From the NCBI RefSeq assembly GCF_031880315.1, contig NZ_CP134771.1:124001-188000 (forward strand): a stretch of 64,000 nt of DNA, in the 5' to 3' direction. The notes beneath the pieces were generated by a model, which saw nothing but the letters and a program-made list of their open reading frames with translations, searched no databases and was not told where the DNA came from. The first letter of the stretch is position 1; each line of letters begins with the position of its first letter. Origin of the DNA: Pseudomonas baltica. GTDB taxonomy: Bacteria > Pseudomonadota > Gammaproteobacteria > Pseudomonadales > Pseudomonadaceae. The position numbers were made by a program, and so were the translations under genes. Below are positions 43,677 through 51,945 of the stretch, piece by piece.

Positions 43677-44896
43677 GACACGGTCTCAGCTTGGAGGATC
43701 TAAAACGGGCCATGCGCCAGTGCGCCCAATACATGCAGGACAACCCTCACCTGTTTCCACTCCCCTCGCCGCCCAAACCCAAGCCACCCCCCGACACCTC
43801 GATCCACTTTCGCTACATCGGCAAACCCCAGAACATCATGCCCCGCTCTCTGTTGCTTGATACCCGACTCACACCGCTGGAGCGCAATGCCTGGCAGGCC
43901 CTGCACTTCATGATCGTAGAACGCGGCCTCAAATACCCCCGCTACGAGGACCTGCAGCCGTATCTGTCCGCCGTCCCCTGCGGCGAGAAAGCTTCACGAG
44001 AGACAGTCGCGCGTGTATTGCAGAACCTGCGGCTGACCCGTTGGCTCAGCCTGGTCACGCATCTTCGCGACGATCTAGGTCGGTTGCGGCCACCCATCTA
44101 TGTCCTGCACGACGAGCCGCTGACGCCGGCCGAAGCACTGCAGTTGGACGAGGGTTATGGTGATCTGATCAAGCGCAGCCTTAAGCACGCCGCGAAGGGC
44201 GTACGCATCACCGCCGGACATGTGTTGGGGGAACTGCGGAGCGACCAAACGGTACCGGCGGCCTTTGTACCCAAAGTGCTCGCCCTGGTGCCGCTGGCGC
44301 CTGGACAACGCTCACTCGAGCTCGAGTCGCCCTCTCCTGCTCACGAATCCGAACAGCCTTCGCTGGATGTGGCGCCCTCACCCGACCAGCCACAACGTCA
44401 ATCCGAACTGCCGGCGAAAGCCCGGGATTTAGCGGTGGTTCGGATTCCGGATCCTCCTAGTACTGTACAAGAGCGTATAGAGCAAAAGAGTACGGTACGA
44501 GGGGCTGGGGGAACATCCGAACTCGAGTGGCCAGCGAACCTGCCCATCAGCGCAAATGATCGGCAGATCGCCTTACAGGCCATGACCCCATTGCCCGACG
44601 CGGCCAGGGTGGCCGTCCTGCAGGAGGCCGTGGCCCGGTGCACGACGGGGGCCGTGCGGCGCCCAGCCGCTTACCTGATGGGGTTGATCAGGAAAGCGAT
44701 CGAGGGGGACTTTCGATTGTGGGCCGCCAGGGACATCGCGACCAAAGTGCCCGCGCCCAAAGCCGGGCGGGTCCAGCAGGCGGTGCCAGAGCCGAAGAGC
44801 GCTGAACGCAACGGCGCGCCACGATCGGCGTCCCCCGTGGCACGGGCCTGCCTGGATCAACTGCGCCAACAATGTGGGCTGGTGAGTAGCGCTTAA
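43673..44896 (+). CDS. STY4528-type pathogenicity-island replication protein
   Basis: 407 residues from ATG 43673, overlapping the DUF2857 stop. HFRYIGKPQNIMPRSLLLDT, then RLTPLERNAWQALHFM and ASRETVARVLQNLRLTRWLSLVT, make a winged-helix initiator-like domain (residues about 40-150). The C-terminal half contains a charged, proline-rich linker (about 210-290) and a small helical domain (TPLPDAARVAVLQEAVARCTTG). Related proteins are annotated as island replication proteins; autonomous replication of ICEs of this class is known, but this protein's exact task is inferred. A 31-bp hairpin overlaps its stop codon region. Confidence 0.85.
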   Translation: MRHGLSLEDLKRAMRQCAQYMQDNPHLFPLPSPPKPKPPPDTSIHFRYIGKPQNIMPRSLLLDTRLTPLERNAWQALHFMIVERGLKYPRYEDLQPYLSAVPCGEKASRETVARVLQNLRLTRWLSLVTHLRDDLGRLRPPIYVLHDEPLTPAEALQLDEGYGDLIKRSLKHAAKGVRITAGHVLGELRSDQTVPAAFVPKVLALVPLAPGQRSLELESPSPAHESEQPSLDVAPSPDQPQRQSELPAKARDLAVVRIPDPPSTVQERIEQKSTVRGAGGTSELEWPANLPISANDRQIALQAMTPLPDAARVAVLQEAVARCTTGAVRRPAAYLMGLIRKAIEGDFRLWAARDIATKVPAPKAGRVQQAVPEPKSAERNGAPRSASPVARACLDQLRQQCGLVSSA

Positions 44897-44926
44897 TGGA
44901 TTTGATGCCTCAGGCATCAAATCCAT
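44896..44926. repeat. Perfect 14-bp hairpin between replication gene and TIGR03761 gene
   Basis: ATGGATTTGATGCC, loop TCA, then the exact complement. It starts right at the TAA stop of the replication gene and lies 110 bp before the next start. No T-run follows. It could slow polymerase, protect the upstream mRNA 3' end or mark a DNA site such as an origin or nick region. Confidence 0.7.
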
Positions 44927-45036
44927 ACTGTTCCAGCCGCCATGGCTTATCCGAACACAGGTCCTTCAAGTTTTCGGCAGTCACACCCGTGTTTGCCCGG
45001 CACCGTGTCCTCACCCGCCGACTTGAGGACCTGCCC

Positions 45037-45789
45037 ATGGCCGACCATTTCCAGCTCAACCTGGGCTCGCTGCGTAGCACCATCACCCTGACCCTGCACA
45101 CCCATCACGCCGCTCGGCTGTGGCAGGGCCGCTTGGCCCGCGAGGGCAGCCATCCGATCATGAGCATGGCGGCCTACATCAACATCACCAACATCCTCAA
45201 GCAAGCGGCGGCGCAGGACGACCCTTTCGCTGACTGGTTCATGCTGATGCTGGAGGACAAGGTGCTGCGCGCCAAGGTGCAGATGGGCCAGTTGATGGAG
45301 CAGGTCAGCCATCTAGAAAAACTCCTGCCCTCGCAAATCGACGTGGGTGACAACCTCAACATCCACCCCGTGACTCTGCCGCTGTTTATCGCCAGCCAGC
45401 TGGGATTTCTTGCGGTTTACCTGCTCACTGACTACGACACCTTGGTCAGGCGTGTGCTGCTGGCCCATCATACGGCGCTGATCGGCCGGCCGGACATGGA
45501 GGGCTGGATCGACCAGGGCGCCCACCAGGTGCGTAGCTTGTTTGGTATCGCCCATAGATGCCGCGTGTCCGGCGTCTCCCGCAGCGATGTGGCCGCCGAC
45601 AATGCTCGCTTCCAGGAAGCGGTCGATAAGTACGGTAGGCCGCCCCACGACGTGCTCGATGGCACACGTCGCTCGCAGTTCGCCCCGCCTATCATCGCGG
45701 TGGCGGGAACGACGGAAAGTGCGCCGGCCAGTGCAAGTGATGAGGTTCCGGCGGACGGCGAGATGGCCGCTGCGGATAAGCCGTCATGA
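45037..45789 (+). CDS. TIGR03761-family ICE protein (PFL_4669-like)
   Basis: 250 residues from MADHFQLNLGSLRSTITLTL; GAGG 10 bp upstream. A longer reading frame begins at the hairpin but has no conserved sequence and is rejected. HHAARLWQGRLAREGSHPI, SMAAYINITNILKQAAAQDDPFADWFML and VSGVSRSDVAADNARFQEAVDKYG are typical of this ICE-only family, whose function is unknown. The C-terminal 40 residues are low in complexity. ATGA overlap with the DUF3158 gene. Confidence 0.9.
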   Translation: MADHFQLNLGSLRSTITLTLHTHHAARLWQGRLAREGSHPIMSMAAYINITNILKQAAAQDDPFADWFMLMLEDKVLRAKVQMGQLMEQVSHLEKLLPSQIDVGDNLNIHPVTLPLFIASQLGFLAVYLLTDYDTLVRRVLLAHHTALIGRPDMEGWIDQGAHQVRSLFGIAHRCRVSGVSRSDVAADNARFQEAVDKYGRPPHDVLDGTRRSQFAPPIIAVAGTTESAPASASDEVPADGEMAAADKPS

Positions 45790-46295
45790 CCCGCCAGGAC
45801 TTCCCCGCCGATCTGACCCTCGCACCCACTGCCTATCGGGACATCGAACACGCTGCCTCCCTAAAAGGCCTTTTAAAGCCTTTTAAGGGTAAGGGGGAAC
45901 TGGTCCAGCTGACGAACGTCACGAGGGAGCTTGAACAGCGTGTGGCGCAGCTCATGGGCACCCAGGCGGCGATCATGGCGCTGCCGCCCTTGTCGTTGCT
46001 GGGCATTCGTCTGGTGCTGCAGAACACCGGCGCCGGCACCACCTTTCTGCGCTGGCGCACCCAGGACTTTTCCCGCATGGGCGCCCTAGTCTGGGAGCGG
46101 CTGATGCGCAATCCGCACCTACCTCCGGACCTGCGCACTGCCCTGTTCCAGATCGAATGCAACCGCATCGCGCTGAACCTGCAGATGAGCGTGCTGCATT
46201 CCCTGCAGCGCCAGGCGCTCGACTGCAGCCACAAGATGGCCAACGCCGAAGGCGTGCTGCGCCAATCCCCATCCGGAACGGAGACATCACCATGA
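45786..46295 (+). CDS. DUF3158-family ICE protein
   Basis: 169 residues. The N-terminal FPADLTLAPTAYRDIEHAAS is followed by a basic stretch KGLLKPFKGKGE and an amphipathic helical region (residues 45-155), with LVLQNTGAGTTFLRWRTQDF. The family is restricted to integrative elements and has no known function. Being locked between TIGR03761 and ssb (ATGA overlap on both sides) suggests a role in element DNA processing. Confidence 0.85.
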   Translation: MTRQDFPADLTLAPTAYRDIEHAASLKGLLKPFKGKGELVQLTNVTRELEQRVAQLMGTQAAIMALPPLSLLGIRLVLQNTGAGTTFLRWRTQDFSRMGALVWERLMRNPHLPPDLRTALFQIECNRIALNLQMSVLHSLQRQALDCSHKMANAEGVLRQSPSGTETSP

Positions 46296-46735
46296 GCACT
46301 TTTTTTGTTGGCGAAGGCAACATCGGCAGCGCGCCGGACTTTCAGGAATTCACCTCAGGCAATGATGAGCCGCGTCGTCTGCTGCGCCTGAACGTCTATT
46401 TCGACAACCCGGTACCGCGTGAGGGCGGCTACGAAGACCGAGGTGGATACTGGGCCCCGGTTGAACTGTGGCACCGTGATGCTGAGCATTGGAGCACGTT
46501 GTTTCAAAAAGGCATGCGCGTGCTGGTCGAGGGGCGCACGGTGCGCGATGAATGGGAGGACAGCGAGGACAACGCACGGGTGACCTTCAAGGTCGAGGCA
46601 CGTCGCATCGGTATCCTGCCCCATCGGCTGGCCAGCGTGAGCATGCGTGAAAAGTCCCCCGACGCCGCGCCATCGGGCCCGGCCGACAAAGCGAGCCCCG
46701 GCACTACCCGCAAAGGCGGTCGTGCCAAGAGCTGA
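46292..46735 (+). CDS. ssb: ICE single-stranded DNA-binding protein
   Basis: 147 residues. OB-fold pattern: MSTFFVGEGNIGSAPDFQEF, LRLNVYFDNPVP, WAPVELWHRDAEHWSTLFQKGMRVLVEGR and FKVEARRIGIL. It is a short, divergent relative of SSB without the acidic C-terminal tail (ends KGGRAKS, basic). It probably coats the transferred strand or helps replication of the excised element. The start overlaps the DUF3158 stop by ATGA. A symmetric hairpin follows at 46754. Confidence 0.88.
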   Translation: MSTFFVGEGNIGSAPDFQEFTSGNDEPRRLLRLNVYFDNPVPREGGYEDRGGYWAPVELWHRDAEHWSTLFQKGMRVLVEGRTVRDEWEDSEDNARVTFKVEARRIGILPHRLASVSMREKSPDAAPSGPADKASPGTTRKGGRAKS

Positions 46736-46753
46736 TCAGTGGACCTCAGTGGA

Positions 46754-46780
46754 ATGAGCGCCTCTCTGCGCGGCGCTCAT
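46754..46780. terminator. Bidirectional hairpin between convergent genes
   Basis: ATGAGCGCC, nine-base loop, GGCGCTCAT. It stands between the ssb stop and the minus-strand gene ending at 46811. There is no T-run, so termination would depend on the strong stem. The convergent layout supports a terminator role. Confidence 0.55.
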
Positions 46781-46810
46781 CCAAACCCTGGCCCATCGAC
46801 GCGCGTCACT

Positions 46811-47068
46811 TCAATGCCGTGTCGAACCCGCGCTGTATTGCAACAACATCGCCTCCAGTGCCGTCTCCAGCACGTCCGGATCCTCAGCAACTTTCGCCAG
46901 CGCCTGCCCCAATTCCCGAAACGCCTGCCGGTGCGTAGGGCACTGTTCCAACCACTGCGCCAAGGCGCTGAGCTTGTCCTTGTCGTCGGGTGATCGATGA
47001 ATCTCCAGAAAGCGTCGAAGCGCCTGCAACCGCACCTGGCCTATCAGCCCATCGTCCGCTGTATCCAC
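46811..47068 (-). CDS. Small FecR-N/DUF4880-like protein
   Basis: 85 residues from GTG 47068, chosen because AAGGA lies 7 bp upstream and the length then equals that of its relative at 60828. LSALAQWLEQCPTHRQAFRELGQAL resembles the helical N-terminal domain of FecR anti-sigma factors (DUF4880: WL..P.HR.AF..). The protein has no membrane segment. About half of the aligned core is shared with the 60828 protein, including the tail YSxxSTxH. It is the only minus-strand gene of the ICE segment and is divergent from an XRE regulator 188 bp away. The function is unknown. Confidence 0.65.
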   Translation of the reverse strand: MDTADDGLIGQVRLQALRRFLEIHRSPDDKDKLSALAQWLEQCPTHRQAFRELGQALAKVAEDPDVLETALEAMLLQYSAGSTRH

Positions 47069-47256
47069 GTGAGTTTCCTTGTACGTCAATACGCGCCTCG
47101 CGCGCGCAGCGACCGCCACTGATTCTTGCCCATTTTCAGCAATCCACACACTCAATTGAACAAATACAACCCATATCGCCCAGAGTCAACCCGATGGGTT
47201 GTTCATCTTGCGAGGTCTTTGTTCGACCATTCAGGTTGAATGGGAGACCCGCACAG

Positions 47257-47601
47257 TTGCCGAAAATCATCGCCGCCGCCGATAAGCAGATTGGCCAAAT
47301 GATCGCCAAGCGTCGCCGCGCCCTGGGTCTGACTCAGGACCAGTTGGCCGAACGCCTGTCGATGGGTCGTGAGGCCTATTCCCGGCTCGAACTGGGCAAG
47401 ACGTCGCTGTCGGTCCCCAAACTGATTCAGCTGTCGGGCGCGCTGGATTGCGGGCTGGCTGAACTGGTGACCGACTTCAGCCCACGCCCCAGTGACCAAG
47501 GCCATAAGATCGGCTTGCTGCTCGCGCCCCTGTCCGATGCCGATCGGCAGTTCATCCTGTCTTCGACCGAGCACCTGATTGCCCATCTTAAGCAGCGTTA
47601 G
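47257..47601 (+). CDS. XRE-family regulator
   Basis: 114 residues if translation starts at TTG 47257 (LPKIIAAADKQIGQMIAKRRR; GGGAG about 11 bp upstream). An in-frame ATG at 47194 would add 21 unlike residues. The helix-turn-helix, residues about 12-65 (RRRALGLTQDQLAERLSMGREAYSRLELGKTSLSVPKL), is of the Cro/C1 type. A C-terminal helical tail follows. It faces away from the small FecR-N-like gene. Such pairs often regulate each other, but no known system is recognised. Confidence 0.85.
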   Translation: MPKIIAAADKQIGQMIAKRRRALGLTQDQLAERLSMGREAYSRLELGKTSLSVPKLIQLSGALDCGLAELVTDFSPRPSDQGHKIGLLLAPLSDADRQFILSSTEHLIAHLKQR

Positions 47602-47702
47602 TCTGCCGCCACCGTCCAATTGGACCCCGCACATTCAGTTTTAAGCTGGCTCCCTCCCCTCTGAGCGTCACCCTGCTTCAGTCATCCGACTGGAGCGAAG
47701 CC

Positions 47703-49685
47703 ATGCAGTTGTTCATCTGCGAAAAGCCCTCCCAGGCGCGCGACATCGCCCGCGTGTTGCAGGCCGGCCGGCGTGCCGAAGGCTGCCTGGTGGGCGAACG
47801 GGTCACTGTCACCTGGTGTGTCGGGCACCTCCTGGAGACTGCGCCACCTGAAACCTACGGCAGCCACCTCAAGCGCTGGGCCCTGGAAGACCTGCCGATC
47901 CTGCCCCAGCAGTGGAAGGTGCTGCCAAAGCCCAAGGTCGCTTCCCAACTCAAGGTCATTCGCGGCTTGCTGGGGCGGTGCCACGAGGTGGTCATCGCCA
48001 CCGACGCCGATCGCGAAGGCGAGATGATCGCGCGCGAGATCCTGGAACTGGAAGGCTACTGCGGGCCGGTGCAGCGCCTGTGGTTGTCGGCGCTCAACGA
48101 TGCCTCGATCCGACAGGCGCTTGCGGCGCTCAAGCCCGGTGCGGAAACCTTGCCGTTGTATCACTCGGCCTTGGCCCGTTCGCGGGCCGACTGGCTGGTG
48201 GGCATCAACCTCAGTCGATTGTTCACCCTGCTTGGGCGCCGCGCGGGTTATGACGGAGTTCTGCCAGTGGGGCGCGTACAGACGCCGACACTGAAGCTGG
48301 TGGTAGCCCGCGATCGGGCCATCGCGAGCTTCGTGGCGCAGCCGTACTGGACGCTGGATATTCGCCTGGCCGCAGGGGCCGCAGATTTTCAGGCTCGCTG
48401 GCAACCGCCCCCTACGGTCTGTGATGACCAAGGCCGTTGTACCCAACAAAGCGCCGCCCAACAGGTGCTGATGAGAGTGCTCGAGGCCGCACAGGTGCAC
48501 ACCGACAGTGTCGAAACCGAGCGGGTACGGGAGTCCGCCCCGCTACCGTTCGACCTGGGCACGCTGCAGGAAATCTGCTCGGCCCGGCTCGGCCTGGGTG
48601 CTCAGGAAACACTGGAATGCGCCCAGGCCTTGTACGAGACCCACAAGGTCACCAGCTATCCTCGAAGCGACTGCGGCTACCTGCCTGAGACCATGATCGA
48701 CGACGCGCCAGCCGTGCTCGAGGCGCTCACTCAAGCCGATCCGGCGCTTCGGGATCGGCTTCAGGACCTGAACCTGTCCGTGCGCTCGCGCGCCTGGAAC
48801 ACCGCCAAGATCTCCGCCCACCACGGCATTATCCCGACCGCCGTGGCGTTCCGGATCGACAGCCTGCCCCCGCGTGAACGTGCGGTGTACGCGTTGATCC
48901 GCGCCCGGTACCTGGCGCAGTTCTGCGCGCTGCACGAGTACCTCAAGACAGAAGCACTGTTCATCGGGGCCGGCGAAACCTTCAAGTCCACGGGCAAGCA
49001 GATTCTGGTACCTGGCTGGAAGCCCTGGATCAACGAAGCCGACCCCACTGGCCAGGCTGACGCTTCACAGGCGCTGCCCGCGTTGCACGAAGGCCATGCC
49101 ATGACCGTGTGCTCGGCCAAAGTCGATGCCCGCACCACACAACCGCCCAAACCCTACACCGATGGCACCCTGATCAGGGCCATGAAATCCATCGCCAATC
49201 AGATCGAGGATCCGCGCCTGCGCCAGCGCCTCAAGGACAGCATCGGTATCGGCACCGAAGCCACCCGGGCCTCGATCCTGCAGGGGCTGATCGACCATGG
49301 TTACCTGGTGCAAAAGAAGCGCAGCCTGTCGGCCTCGTCCGCCGGTCACACGCTCATCGAAGCCGTGCCGCCAGAAGTCGCAGATCCCGTGATGACGGCA
49401 TTGTGGGAGCAGGCGCTGGAGCATATCGAAACCGGCCGGCTGACCGTGGACGCCTTTCTCTTCAAGCAGGGCGAGTGGCTCAGCCAACTCATCAAGCACC
49501 ACGCGACACTCAAGCTCAACGTGCCGACGGCGCGCGGCCCGGGCTGTCCGATCTGCAAGACGGTGATGCGCAAACGCACCGGGCGGACCGGCACCTTCTG
49601 GTCGTGCTCGCGTTATCCCGACTGCAAGGGCACCAAGCCGTTGGCCAAGCCCAAGGTGTCGAAGCCCAAATCCAAGGGACCGTGA
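47703..49685 (+). CDS. topB: DNA topoisomerase III
   Basis: 660 residues. TOPRIM domain with FICEKPSQARDIARVL and ATDADREGEMIAREIL (D101, D103, E107 region). The topoisomerase IA core carries the catalytic tyrosine in TSYPRSDCGYLPE (near residue 319). TEATRASILQGLIDHGYL and a C-terminal zinc finger CPICKTVMRKR...WSCSRYPDCKG complete it. It relaxes and decatenates single-strand-containing DNA; ICEs of this class carry their own copy, probably for conjugative or rolling replication. The ATG at 47703 is the first start; GGAGCGAAGCC precedes it. Lysine/proline-rich basic tail. Confidence 0.95.
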   Translation: MQLFICEKPSQARDIARVLQAGRRAEGCLVGERVTVTWCVGHLLETAPPETYGSHLKRWALEDLPILPQQWKVLPKPKVASQLKVIRGLLGRCHEVVIATDADREGEMIAREILELEGYCGPVQRLWLSALNDASIRQALAALKPGAETLPLYHSALARSRADWLVGINLSRLFTLLGRRAGYDGVLPVGRVQTPTLKLVVARDRAIASFVAQPYWTLDIRLAAGAADFQARWQPPPTVCDDQGRCTQQSAAQQVLMRVLEAAQVHTDSVETERVRESAPLPFDLGTLQEICSARLGLGAQETLECAQALYETHKVTSYPRSDCGYLPETMIDDAPAVLEALTQADPALRDRLQDLNLSVRSRAWNTAKISAHHGIIPTAVAFRIDSLPPRERAVYALIRARYLAQFCALHEYLKTEALFIGAGETFKSTGKQILVPGWKPWINEADPTGQADASQALPALHEGHAMTVCSAKVDARTTQPPKPYTDGTLIRAMKSIANQIEDPRLRQRLKDSIGIGTEATRASILQGLIDHGYLVQKKRSLSASSAGHTLIEAVPPEVADPVMTALWEQALEHIETGRLTVDAFLFKQGEWLSQLIKHHATLKLNVPTARGPGCPICKTVMRKRTGRTGTFWSCSRYPDCKGTKPLAKPKVSKPKSKGP

Positions 49686-50445
49686 CCCTCACCGTGCACT
49701 TGACGGGTCTGGTCGGGGCTGTTGTAGTGAGGACGCCCTTCGCCATTGGCGAGCCAAGACCGATTCGCTCCGGGCAGCTCGGTCGGACTCCATGAGTTCG
49801 GAGCCGCTTTTTCCTGCAACCTGGTTGCCCTTCACTGCCCTGCAAATCGTTGCAGCGAATGACCCGTGCCGCTTTTCACCAGGCCGCAGGGGTCATTCGC
49901 TTCGGCGATGACGATCAGCTCCGGTGCCCGCCGGCGCAACACTGGGCGCCTTTTGTGCGCGGATGCGTGCCAGAAAATTCCGACCCAGGCCACGACAAGG
50001 GTCGGTTGGTCAGGTCCTGCCAACGTGTGCTTGTCACGAGGAGCGACGTTGTCGCGATTGGCCAAAGGTGGTCCCTTTTTGTCCCCAGCCCGATGACCGT
50101 CGGGCTATTTTTCGCCCGCGACGTTTCCACTGTGTGCCACTCGAATCTGGGCCAACAGCCTCTGTTCGGTCGGCTGTTGACGTCGCATCGATCGCGTTTT
50201 ATAGATGGGCTGCACTTGCTGTCGATGACAGCGCCCAGGCAGCTTGAACCTTCAAGGCTGCGCCATTTCGATGGTGGTTCTCCCAAGTGCGATTCGCGTT
50301 CGGCAGCTCGCACGGTCATCGATTCGTCGGTGATGAGCGCTGATTGTTTTCTCAGCCCTTCTGGGCCCACTTGTCATCCCCCTGCGGAATTCACCTCCCG
50401 CCGGGACGGTGGGTTTCCGCGTTTCTTGCAAACAGGAGATTCACC
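49686..50445. other. 760-bp interval, gene-poor, with one terminator
   Basis: No open frame here looks like a gene: long ones on both strands have poor composition and no ribosome-binding site. A stem with T-run stands at 50087. The other DNA has the same GC level as the flanks. It may hold the promoter and a long leader for the DUF3577 gene, or an untranslated RNA. Confidence 0.5.
50087..50112 (+). terminator. Intrinsic terminator in the topB-DUF3577 interval
   Basis: AGCCCGA, loop TGACCG, TCGGGCT, then ATTTTT. It has a good stem and a five-T tail. It lies 400 bp after topB, so the topB transcript or a separate small RNA could end here. Confidence 0.6.
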
Positions 50446-50949
50446 ATGACTCAGTCCACTACCCAAAACCAAACCCAAGCTAGCAGCTACTTCAACCTGC
50501 ACACCCAAGGCATCGGCTATCTGAACCGCGTGCGTGAAGTCACGGTTCGTCGCGGCCAGCCGTTCATGGCCTGTGATATCGCTGCCCTCCATGGCGCCAG
50601 CGATGACGTGGAATACACCCGTTTCGACTGCAAGGTCGCCGGTGGCGAAGCCGAAAAGCTGATCCGCCAACACATGGCCAACGTCCAGGCCGAACGCAAA
50701 GTCCTCTTGGGTTTTCGTATCGGTGATCTGTGGACCGATGCGTTCATCTACGAAAAAGGCGAACGCCAGGGTCAACCCGGCGCCAGTCTCAAAGGCCGCT
50801 TGATCTTCATCGAGTGGATCAAGGTCGATGGCACCTTGGTGTACAAGGCCCCGGCCCGCACACCCGTTGCCGCGGATGCTGAGCAACCCACCGCTGATGC
50901 AGATCACGCACAGCATCAGGACGAATCGCAGGCACGGCAAACCGCCTGA
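50446..50949 (+). CDS. DUF3577/STY4534-family ICE protein
   Basis: 167 residues from ATG 50446 with ACAGGAGA upstream. SYFNLHTQGIGYLNRVREVT, then RRGQPFMACDIAALHGASDDVEYTRFDCKV, is characteristic. Members are called ICE replication-related, but no biochemistry is known to me. The C-terminal 35 residues are alanine/glutamine-rich and probably disordered. The strong Shine-Dalgarno sequence, single-gene layout and its own terminator suggest high independent expression, as would suit an ssDNA-binding or structural protein. Confidence 0.88.
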   Translation: MTQSTTQNQTQASSYFNLHTQGIGYLNRVREVTVRRGQPFMACDIAALHGASDDVEYTRFDCKVAGGEAEKLIRQHMANVQAERKVLLGFRIGDLWTDAFIYEKGERQGQPGASLKGRLIFIEWIKVDGTLVYKAPARTPVAADAEQPTADADHAQHQDESQARQTA

Positions 50950-50970
50950 TCCGTCCGCTATCCCGCAATA

Positions 50971-50994
50971 GGCGCTCTCCCCCGAGCGCCTTTT
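50971..50994 (+). terminator. Intrinsic terminator after the DUF3577 gene
   Basis: GGCGCTC, six-base loop, GAGCGCC, TTTT. It lies 21 bp after the stop and 22 bp before the next start. Confidence 0.7.
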
Positions 50995-51015
50995 CTTCCA
51001 CCGCAGGAGGCTCCG

Positions 51016-51273
51016 ATGGAATCCTTCTGGCTCTGCCAAACCTGCCTGTTTGCCGTCGCCTATGACGACTTCAGCGCGCTGTCTTTGTATTACACCGATG
51101 AGGAAGTCGAGCAGCGCATGACCGCAGTCCGTGCGTGCGTTCGAGAACTGATGCCCCTGAGCGCTGATTTCGACTCGGAGACCGGCCTAGGCATCGACGA
51201 CTTTTCCACGTCACCCTGTGATGCGTGTCACTGCTCACTTCACGGCGCCCGCCACCGTTTCACCCGATTGTGA
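51016..51273 (+). CDS. Small cysteine-pair ICE protein
   Basis: 85 residues, AGGAGG just upstream of ATG 51016. Two CxxC pairs (LCQTC near residues 7-10 and CDAC near 71-74) make a zinc-ribbon-like knuckle with an acidic middle (YTDEEVEQRM). No family recognised. It is a single gene with hairpins on both sides. Small proteins of this kind in the ICE accessory row may be anti-restriction or regulatory, but nothing in the sequence proves it. Confidence 0.7.
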   Translation: MESFWLCQTCLFAVAYDDFSALSLYYTDEEVEQRMTAVRACVRELMPLSADFDSETGLGIDDFSTSPCDACHCSLHGARHRFTRL

Positions 51274-51309
51274 TTACTGAAATCCAAAGCTCTTTCACCC
51301 AACCCATCA

Positions 51310-51342
51310 GGGGCCATCACACCCTTGGGGTGTGCCCCTTTG
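51310..51342 (+). terminator. Intrinsic terminator/leader hairpin before radC
   Basis: GGGGC and ACACCC pair with GGGTGT and GCCCC around TTGG, followed by TTT. It lies 19 bp before the radC start. Confidence 0.6.
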
Positions 51343-51360
51343 CGACTAGAGGATCACACC

Positions 51361-51849
51361 ATGTACGCTCCCCTCACCTTGATCGACGGTACCGATGTCA
51401 CCCGGCGCGGTGCAGAAGACCAAATGATTGCCGAAGCGCTCAACCTGCTGGATCGGCGTTACTTCACCCGTGGTGAATGCCTGTTCAGTCCGACTGCGGT
51501 GGCTGACTACCTGAAGCTACAACTGGTCGGGCATCACCAGGAGGTCTTCGCCATGGTCTGTCTGGACGCACGCCATCGGACCCTGAGTTTTGAAAAACTG
51601 TTCTTCGGCAGCATCGACAGCGCCAGCGTGTACCCGCGAGAGATCGTGATTCGCGCCTTGGCCTGCAATGCCGCCGCCGTCATTTTCGCTCACAACCATC
51701 CTTCGGGGTGTCCCGAACCCAGCCAGGCCGATCGCAACCTCACCGCACAGCTCAAGAATGCCCTGGCCTTGGTGGAAGTTCGCGTTCTGGATCACTTCGT
51801 GGAGGGTGAGGGAAAACCCGTGTCGCTCGCCGAGATGGGTTGGCTCTGA
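51361..51849 (+). CDS. radC: RadC-family JAB/MPN-domain protein
   Basis: 162 residues, the short form found in mobile elements (chromosomal RadC is about 225). The metal-binding JAMM motif reads [15 protein letters not shown] with H111, H113 and D124. [23 protein letters not shown] precedes it. The N-terminal helix-hairpin-helix domain of chromosomal RadC is absent. The biochemical role is unsettled; copies in ICEs are nearly universal. An AGAGGATCACACC run precedes ATG 51361. The gene stands between two hairpins. Confidence 0.93.
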   Translation: MYAPLTLIDGTDVTRRGAEDQMIAEALNLLDRRYFTRGECLFSPTAVADYLKLQLVGHHQEVFAMVCLDARHRTLSFEKLFFGSIDSASVYPREIVIRALACNAAAVIFAHNHPSGCPEPSQADRNLTAQLKNALALVEVRVLDHFVEGEGKPVSLAEMGWL

Positions 51850-51870
51850 CTTCACTCGCAAACGCTTCTC

Positions 51871-51899
51871 CCTGCCGGGGAAAATCTCCTCCCCGCAGG
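51871..51899 (+). terminator. Hairpin after radC
   Basis: CCTGCCGGGGA pairs with TCCCCGCAGG (one bulged base) around eight bases. It has no T-run, so it is weaker as a terminator. Confidence 0.45.
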
Positions 51900-51945
51900 G
51901 GAGGCGGTGACTCCGGTTTCACTCAACCGAAACAGGAGAATCACC

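Noticed and set aside
44896..45036. N-terminal extension of the TIGR03761 protein
   Set aside because: It starts in the hairpin, has no conserved sequence, and the ATG at 45037 has a ribosome-binding site and the family's usual N-terminus.
49850..50449. 199-codon plus-strand frame before the DUF3577 gene
   Set aside because: It contains a terminator hairpin, has no conserved motif and runs into the ribosome-binding site of the next gene. Probably chance.
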